Shown here piece by piece: positions 58,476 to 64,000 of a stretch of 64,000 nt of DNA. The translations under genes were made by a program, and so were the position numbers. Location of the stretch: assembly GCA_905250885.1 (NCBI GenBank), contig CAJNOQ010000078.1:1-64000 (forward strand), given 5' to 3'. The notes below the pieces were generated by a model. The model did no database searches. It was not told the origin of the DNA and saw only the letters and a program-made list of their open reading frames with translations. Origin of the DNA: Didymodactylos carnosus (taxonomy: Eukaryota; Rotifera; Eurotatoria; Philodinida; Philodinidae). The number at the start of each line of letters is the position of its first letter. The stretch's first letter is position 1.

Positions 58476-58659
58476 TGACGTATCTTCAATGTTGAAAAAA
58501 AATTACTTACGTGATTGAATTCATGGTATACTAATTTTCAAATTAGGCTCTAAAAAAAAGAGCTACTTAAACATAGAAAATTGCCACTTCTATAAGAACG
58601 AAGAAACTACTGCTTAACTTTCGTTCTATTTTCGTATCTTCACCTTTTTATCATCGTCC

Positions 58660-58707
58660 AATCTTCTTTGTTTTGGAAAATAACAATTTATCAGGCACTC
58701 TAGTTGA
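58660..58707 (+). repeat. Left 48-bp direct repeat flanking the LINE
   Basis: Matches 60180-60227 at 44 of 48 positions. All four differences are transitions. Reads as a long target-site duplication of the LINE between the two copies. Confidence 0.65.
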
Positions 58708-60179
58708 TTAGTCCTCGTACCTATCCATAAAAAAGGCACTCTTGCCGATGTTTCAAACTATCGTCCTATCTTCCTTCTGCCTGTTATTTCCAAAGTTTCT
58801 GAGCGTCTGATTTATTATTTTCTTTTTTCTCATTTGTCTAAACATTCTTTTTTTTTATCTTCAACAGTCTGTAACTTTTGGAATTCTGGTGTGAAGTGTG
58901 TTAGTGTGTCTTTTGATTTCTCCAAAGCTTTTGACTTTATTTCCCATTCTTTTCTGTTGGAAAAATTGTCTCGCTGTGGTGTGAGTGGTTCCGTGTCTTA
59001 TCTTTCGAACCGTTTTCAGTGTGTGCGTGTGAATGATTCTGTCTCTTCTCCTGTTCCTTCTGGTGTTCCTCAAAGCAGTGTGCTCGGACCTCTTTTATTT
59101 CTCATTTTTATAAATGACCTTCCTTTGTCTCTTCAACCTAACTATGAAATCTATTTTTTTGCTGATGATTTCCTTTGAATTATTCCTCTCTCTTCTGGTT
59201 CATCTGATTTCTTTCATGTTCAAAGTTGTATAAACTCTGTTTCTCACTGATCTTCTTCTAATCTTATGTCTTTAAATGTGTCTACCCAGGACAATGGTTA
59301 CTACAGCGGTAAATGGCAGTATACTACAGTTTATGATGATGGATACTGTAGTATACGTCAAAATACGAGCTGTTTACGACGAAATACGATGACGTCTACC
59401 GTGGAGAAGGATTACGACGTCGTATTTTATCTGGAATGGATATGTATTTCGTCGTATTTCGACGTATACTATAGTTTACAGTCGTAGAGCTTCGACCTGG
59501 GTAAGTGTTCTTGGCTTCATTTTTCCTTAAACCTCTTTCCATTTGTTTATAATCAATTATAACTGAATAACGTTCCTCTCTCTGTTTCTTCTGTTCGCTG
59601 TCTTGGCGTTCTTGTTTCACACGATCTGAGGTAGAGTAAGCATGCTAGAGACATTGCTCTTGCTTGTCGGCGCAAGTTGGTAACACTGAGTCGTGTCTTT
59701 GGCTTAGCTCCGCTAGAGGTTCGGCGTCGAATCTTCTTCTCTTATATTCTTCCAAAAATTGATTATTGTTGTACCTTGTATAATAGTTCTTTTTCTCTCT
59801 CTCTGTTCTTGACTGTGTCAATAAACTTGCTTTTCGTGTTATTTCTCGCAATTTTGACTACCGTTCTTCTAGTTCTCTACCTGTGTCACAACTTTCTCTT
59901 CCAAATCTCTCACTTCGCCGCAAATTTTTTCGATTTGTGCAGTTTTTCAAAATTTATCATCGTCTTAGCCCTCTTTCTATGTTTTACTCTACTCATCGTC
60001 CTCATTACTCTTCTTTACGCTGTCATTATTCCAAATATGTCCGCATTCCAACCTCTGTCAATGGTTTTTCTTCTCAAACAGTTTTTTCCTATTTCATTTT
60101 TGTAGTTTGGCTGGAGTCCTTAATATTAAAGATTGGGGATCTTTGATGATTCTCACTTTTCTTGAATAAACTAGTCTTA
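58708..60179 (+). mobile_element. 5'-truncated LINE (jockey/CR1-like), decayed, with a MITE inside
   Basis: About 1.47 kb. Plus-strand reverse-transcriptase motifs in order: PIHKKGTLADVSNYRPIFLL and PVISKVSE at the start, DFSKAFDFISHSFLLEKLSR, VPSGVPQSSVLGPLLFLIFI with NDLP, and FADD (catalytic F-A-D-D, about 59155-59170). After the MITE come CLGVLVS and RRRIFFSYILPKIDYCCTLYN, and near the end NLSLRRKFFRFVQFFKIYHRL and YSKYVRIPTS. Endonuclease and ORF1 are absent. Several stops and frame changes; inactive. It ends near CTTGAATAAA just before the right direct repeat. Confidence 0.85.
59285..59501. mobile_element. TA-flanked MITE, CCCAGG ends, copy B, inside the LINE
   Basis: A 217-bp insertion between TA dinucleotides, ends CCCAGG and CCTGGG. 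It splits the LINE coding sequence between MSLNVS and the downstream LGVLVS block. The interior is self-complementary, rich in GTAGTATAC and ACGTCGTATTT words. The end sequence resembles the 9611-9864 element. Confidence 0.7.
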
Positions 60180-60227
60180 AATCTTCTTTGTTTTGGAAAA
60201 CAACGATTTACCAGACACTCTAGTTGA
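60180..60227 (+). repeat. Right 48-bp direct repeat flanking the LINE
   Basis: Partner of 58660-58707 (44/48 identical); begins AATCTTCTTTGTTTTGG and ends CACTCTAGTTGA. Confidence 0.65.
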
Positions 60228-63200
60228 GTCTCTTATAGGGTCAAAAAGTAATCTCTCTCATTTTCTATTTGGGGAAGTTTATTTTTTTCTTACTTCGTGT
60301 GCGTGCGTATATTTACTTGTGTCTATGTTTTCATCCGTAACACTCAACAAAAATTGTTGAGTCTTTGGATTCTTTCTATTTCTACTAGATTTTATACAAA
60401 AACTAATGATATTGAGTGTGCATGACTTTATTTATCGGATAAATTTGACTTGGCTGTATGAGTGCACTGATACAAAAGTATAAAGTTAACAAAATAGAAC
60501 GAGAATTTTTTACCTGATTCCTCTGACAAGAGAAAAAGACTTTCGTTTCATTTTCGTTCCACTTCATTCGAAGAGAGTACACGCCAATGTGATGAAAGTC
60601 ACGGGTTTCGCTAGTTGTTTCAAATTATTCAGAAACCACGAATGCAATACAGAGACATCTCTCTGTTGCTTTCTCAATCTAAAATTTATTTTTTCATAAT
60701 ATAATTGTACTTTAACGGTGTAAGCGTAAGACCGGCAAAACATTTTTTTTCTGGTCTACAGGACGTTTGTTGTTTACAGCTGCCCGCTAATATAACTGGA
60801 AGTCTTCGAAAAAAGCCGACAAAAACATGAAACAAAAGAAACGCGGTTTTGAATTTGTGTATTCATACCGGTCATTTGATATTTTCAAATGGGTTCAGCA
60901 GGACATTCAAAAAGTCAGGAATTTTTTAAGGATGAAGACTCCTCTAGGACTTCAGAGTGAGTCCTCCAAGAAGATTCCAGAGTTGGAATCCTCCAAGATT
61001 TCTCATTTTTGCAGGAATTCATTCAGGACTGTCGACTAGGCGTACCTGAGCATGAACTTCTACGTAGTGAATTTCCTACAGTTTTTACACGTTTAAAGTG
61101 TCAGACTTGTATTATACCGCTATGGTAGTACAAAAGTTATTTATCCACCTAAAAATTTTAATTTACCATCAGTTCATCAGTCGAGTGCTACAAAAACCTA
61201 ATTGATGCTGTTATAGTCAATAGTAGAATGAAAAGGAACATGCAATAGTGAAGCGTTTGCTGACAGACTTCCGCTACGATATTACAAAAATAAACACAAT
61301 TACCCGTAGTACCGTTAACATCGATAAATTAACCGTACCTTTTGAAAATCAGTTTCAAACGTATTTTAGAGATAACCAAGATGTACGTTTAAAATATTTC
61401 GTTTCAAAATTTTTTATGGCTATTCTGTTGTCTTCTACAGTATGCATAAATAGATATTTTACCATAATCATGCCTTGTTTTAATAGCATGATATAGAGAT
61501 CTGTGCATTTTTACAATACAATGGGACTATTTTTGACGCAATCCGGAGAGAAATTGAGTAAAAATAGATATTTTGATTTTCTTTTTAGAGTATTTAGTCT
61601 CTTCTATATCCTATTTACAGGAGATCTAAAACAAGAACTTTTACAAAACTGTAAGATTTTCCAAAAAGGTTCGAAAACTCGCCTTTCGTTAGATTTCTAA
61701 AACTTTTTCTAAAAATAATACTGTCACAAGACTCAGCATGATCAATTAACTTGTAATCTACCAATTTTCAAGGCTATCAATAGCCACTGGATGCCAGTCC
61801 TGAGACTCGTAGGGAATCCTATACAACGCTTGAGCTGCGGAAAATCAAGGTCTCGCTGGACTCCCGTTTTGAGAAGAATATTTTGGACTACCAATCCATG
61901 GAAAAAAGTCAGTACAGTACTACTAGAAAACTTTTACACACGGCCCAGTTTTTCAAAGATCTCCTCGAAAACCTATTTCAGAAATATTTTCTGAGACTTT
62001 TTGCTTAAGAAAACATGCCCCCAACTCTTCTCTTTTGCATGGCGAAAACCGGAGCTCTCTAGCTGCTTTCTATCAAAAGTTATTCAAAAAACATCGGACT
62101 GTCTTATATTTTGAAACATAGTAGACAATGCTGTTTTCTAAACTATTATTTCATTTATCAATGTCATAACCGTCATTTTTGATTCAATATATTGAACAGT
62201 CGCGAAATTTTATAGAGGATTACAGATATAATCATGAATGATCATTGTTTGCTCCGCCTTACTTATTCTACCAGACGTCTTCGTTATGTGAGGCTTCTAC
62301 CATCTGTGCGAGAAACACAATGAAAGACACAATCGAAAGAGAAGCATCTGCGGATCTAGGATTAGACTCATGTTTTACTTGAGCTGACAGTTTTATATGA
62401 GAGAATTAGCAGTAAGAATCAAATAGCATGGCCTTGCCAATATTATCTACATTTTCTTATTGATTTTTGCATGAAACTTCTCACGCGTCTGTTTAGTTCA
62501 TGAGATTGGTTACCTATGCTGATTATCAGACTATCAAAAGATTTCTTGAGCCTGGATTTGGACTTGCACGTCTCTATTATGTATCAATAGTTCTTCAAAA
62601 TTTTCATTTATCAAATCCAGTTAGTCAGTCAAGAGTCTATGATGACTTACTGGCGGAGCATGGACAAGGCAGACCAATCTATTGATTTAGGTCAAATTCT
62701 AATCGGAGTTTGAACGCTGAGATATATTTATTGATGCATTCTTAAAACTTATAACTGTCTAACATATAGAGTTACATGTGGTTGATTATGTTCTGTCTTA
62801 ACGAAAAGAGTTTATTCTAAAAATCTGGATATTTCTAAATAAAAATTGATTACATAAATGATTCAGAACACCTATTGTCTGATCATACCAGTTATTTTTG
62901 GTGGAATCTCTTAGTTCTCTGAACTGTTTCTACTGTTTACTTACTACCTTCTTGCTAAAAGCAGTAAAAACTTCTAAAACTTTCCAGGAGTCTCTGATCA
63001 TTTTAGCTTGAAGCAAAAAGACAGACAAATCGCCATCTATTGACCATAATTTTGTGCTTTATTCTATAGGCAAAATGTGAGCGTTTTTCACAATCACAAT
63101 ATTGGAACAGATATTATATGATGATAATGGAATGGTAATATACAAAACAACAACAAGAAAAGCACTGTTCAAAAATTGAGATGTACAATAAATAATTCAT

Positions 63201-63301
63201 TTCCAAAAAAGAACAACACGTGCACGTACACCACATGTTACATCACACACGATAAAAGCTTGAAGATTCATCAATTAGTTATTTAAAGAAAAAATATCAG
63301 A
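60228..63301. other. Gene-free stretch of about 3 kb
   Basis: No gene recognised. Open frames at 60827-61039, 61248-61496, 61503-61700, 61791-61994 and 62500-62685 are short and lack motifs, splice context or poly(A) signals at fitting places. No inverted-repeat element was clear by eye. Confidence 0.4.
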
Positions 63302-64000
63302 TCATGGTGCTAATTTAGGACATTCTGAATGACTAAAGTTTCGCGGATGGATCATACCATTTTGTCGAATGACCCATTCATTTGCCAGATAATCAATTAC
63401 TTCTTTAATATGCTTTTCTGAAATATCACCGTCTAGTTCAGCTAAATACCGATAGAATTTTTTCCATTGTTCAAATGGTATCCGTGCATTTGCACCTGGC
63501 GGATCACTTGTTAACAATTCACACAGTTTTGTTAACGTATCTGTTATATTCTAAAATAGAAGGAAAGACAAGACAATTTATTGCAACTCATGCAATAAAA
63601 AGCATTAACCAAAGAGAAATATTAATTACCCGTGCTAATTTTGAAACAGCAATCGCTAAAAAATTATCCCACTGTACGTCATCATGAAATGCACCTATTT
63701 GTACGATATCGTCAAATTGCTCACGTGGAATATTTAATTGATCAAACTTCTGTTGAATTTCCCCAAGAGACACCATATTTTTGGGTGACAGCTAAAATAA
63801 AACCAATGATCTGAAGAAGGTAAAACGTCGAATCCATCGGCAATTTTCAGTTTATAAAAATTCACCCTTTTGAATTTAAAGATAGTCTCAATATTCTTTC
63901 TATAACTGGAACGTAATCTAAAACGAATTGTCTAAATTTTCTGTCTAACTGAAAACGCTATTATGAAACAAGAAAAATAAACAAGGCAGCAAAAAAGTAT
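63302..64000 (-). CDS. 3' end of an unrecognised gene, running off the right edge
   Basis: Two exons are clear: 63630-63791 (after an AG acceptor at 63792) and 63302-63550 (stop TGA at 63302-63304). They join in phase (SKLAR|NITDTLTKLC). The visible 136 residues are helical and soluble-looking (SLGEIQQKFDQLNIPREQFD, WKKFYRYLAELDGDISEKH, VIDYLANEWVIRQNGMIHP). The helix-acidic loop-helix feel of LAELDGDISEKHIKEV recalls an EF-hand but lacks the full set of ligands. Upstream exons should lie at 63.8 kb and beyond; none could be fixed in the last 200 bases. Family not recognised. Confidence 0.6.

Noticed and set aside
58834-59178. A host reverse transcriptase gene (telomerase-like)
   Set aside because: The motif order and the VPSGVPQSSVLGPLLF phrase are typical of jockey/CR1-type LINEs, and the frame is broken on both sides.
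62500-62685. 61-codon frame as a transposase fragment
   Set aside because: Composition looked protein-like, but no catalytic motif, end repeats or homologous context could be seen.

Overview
The window is animal nuclear DNA: AT-rich, with genes cut into many short exons by introns that are mostly 45-90 bp (GT-AG). It carries a tailless-type nuclear receptor, BNIP3, NPRL3, a CFAP47 axonemal protein and adenylate kinases. Compact introns, low GC, many small inverted-repeat DNA elements and degraded LINEs would fit a rotifer (perhaps bdelloid) or another small-genome spiralian. That taxonomic call is inference only. No rRNA, confident tRNA, CRISPR, retrovirus/LTR element or Polinton was recognised.

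Layout. 1.8-3.1 kb (+): nuclear receptor close to NR2E1/TLX, first coding exon not found. 3.1-10.3 kb: gene-free and rich in mobile elements (a ~1.46 kb element with ~156-bp inverted ends, small TA-flanked MITEs, a degenerate repeat array, a CpG-dense patch). 10.3-12.0 kb (-): complete AK1-type adenylate kinase. 13.3-16.7 kb (-): AK5-type protein with an N-terminal RIIa/DPY30-like docking segment, one decayed and one intact kinase domain. 16.7-20.1 kb: a MITE and a decayed LINE. 20.1-20.4 kb (-): a 72-residue protein that is only the docking segment.

20.9-45.7 kb (-): CFAP47, nearly complete. I traced 57 exons and ~3,100 codons, from Ig-like/ASH-type repeats through a calponin-homology region to the conserved C-terminal tail. 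Its introns host other genes: a 5.07-kb intron holds an unrecognised 660-residue protein (-) and an unrecognised ~165-residue protein (+). A 3.6-kb intron holds a small secreted antistasin-like peptide (-), a possible 80-residue ORF (+) and a ~1.95-kb inverted-repeat element.

47.2-49.0 kb (+): BNIP3-family mitophagy receptor with LIR motif and C-terminal membrane anchor. 50.9-51.6 kb (-): LINE fossil. 52.2-52.6 kb (+): small unrecognised one-pass membrane protein. 54.7-57.5 kb (-): NPRL3, a GATOR1 subunit. 57.9-58.5 kb (-): broken RBMX2 copy. 58.7-60.2 kb (+): 5'-truncated LINE with 48-bp flanking direct repeats and a MITE inside it. 63.3 kb to the right edge (-): 3' end of an unrecognised gene.

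Most notable theme: between 10 and 46 kb one strand carries AK1, an AK5-like protein with a decayed first kinase domain, a free-standing copy of the AK5 docking segment, and the giant axonemal protein CFAP47 with unknown genes in its intron. I propose this as a possible ciliary nucleotide-handling neighbourhood. The gene calls rest on sequence; the functional link is inference.
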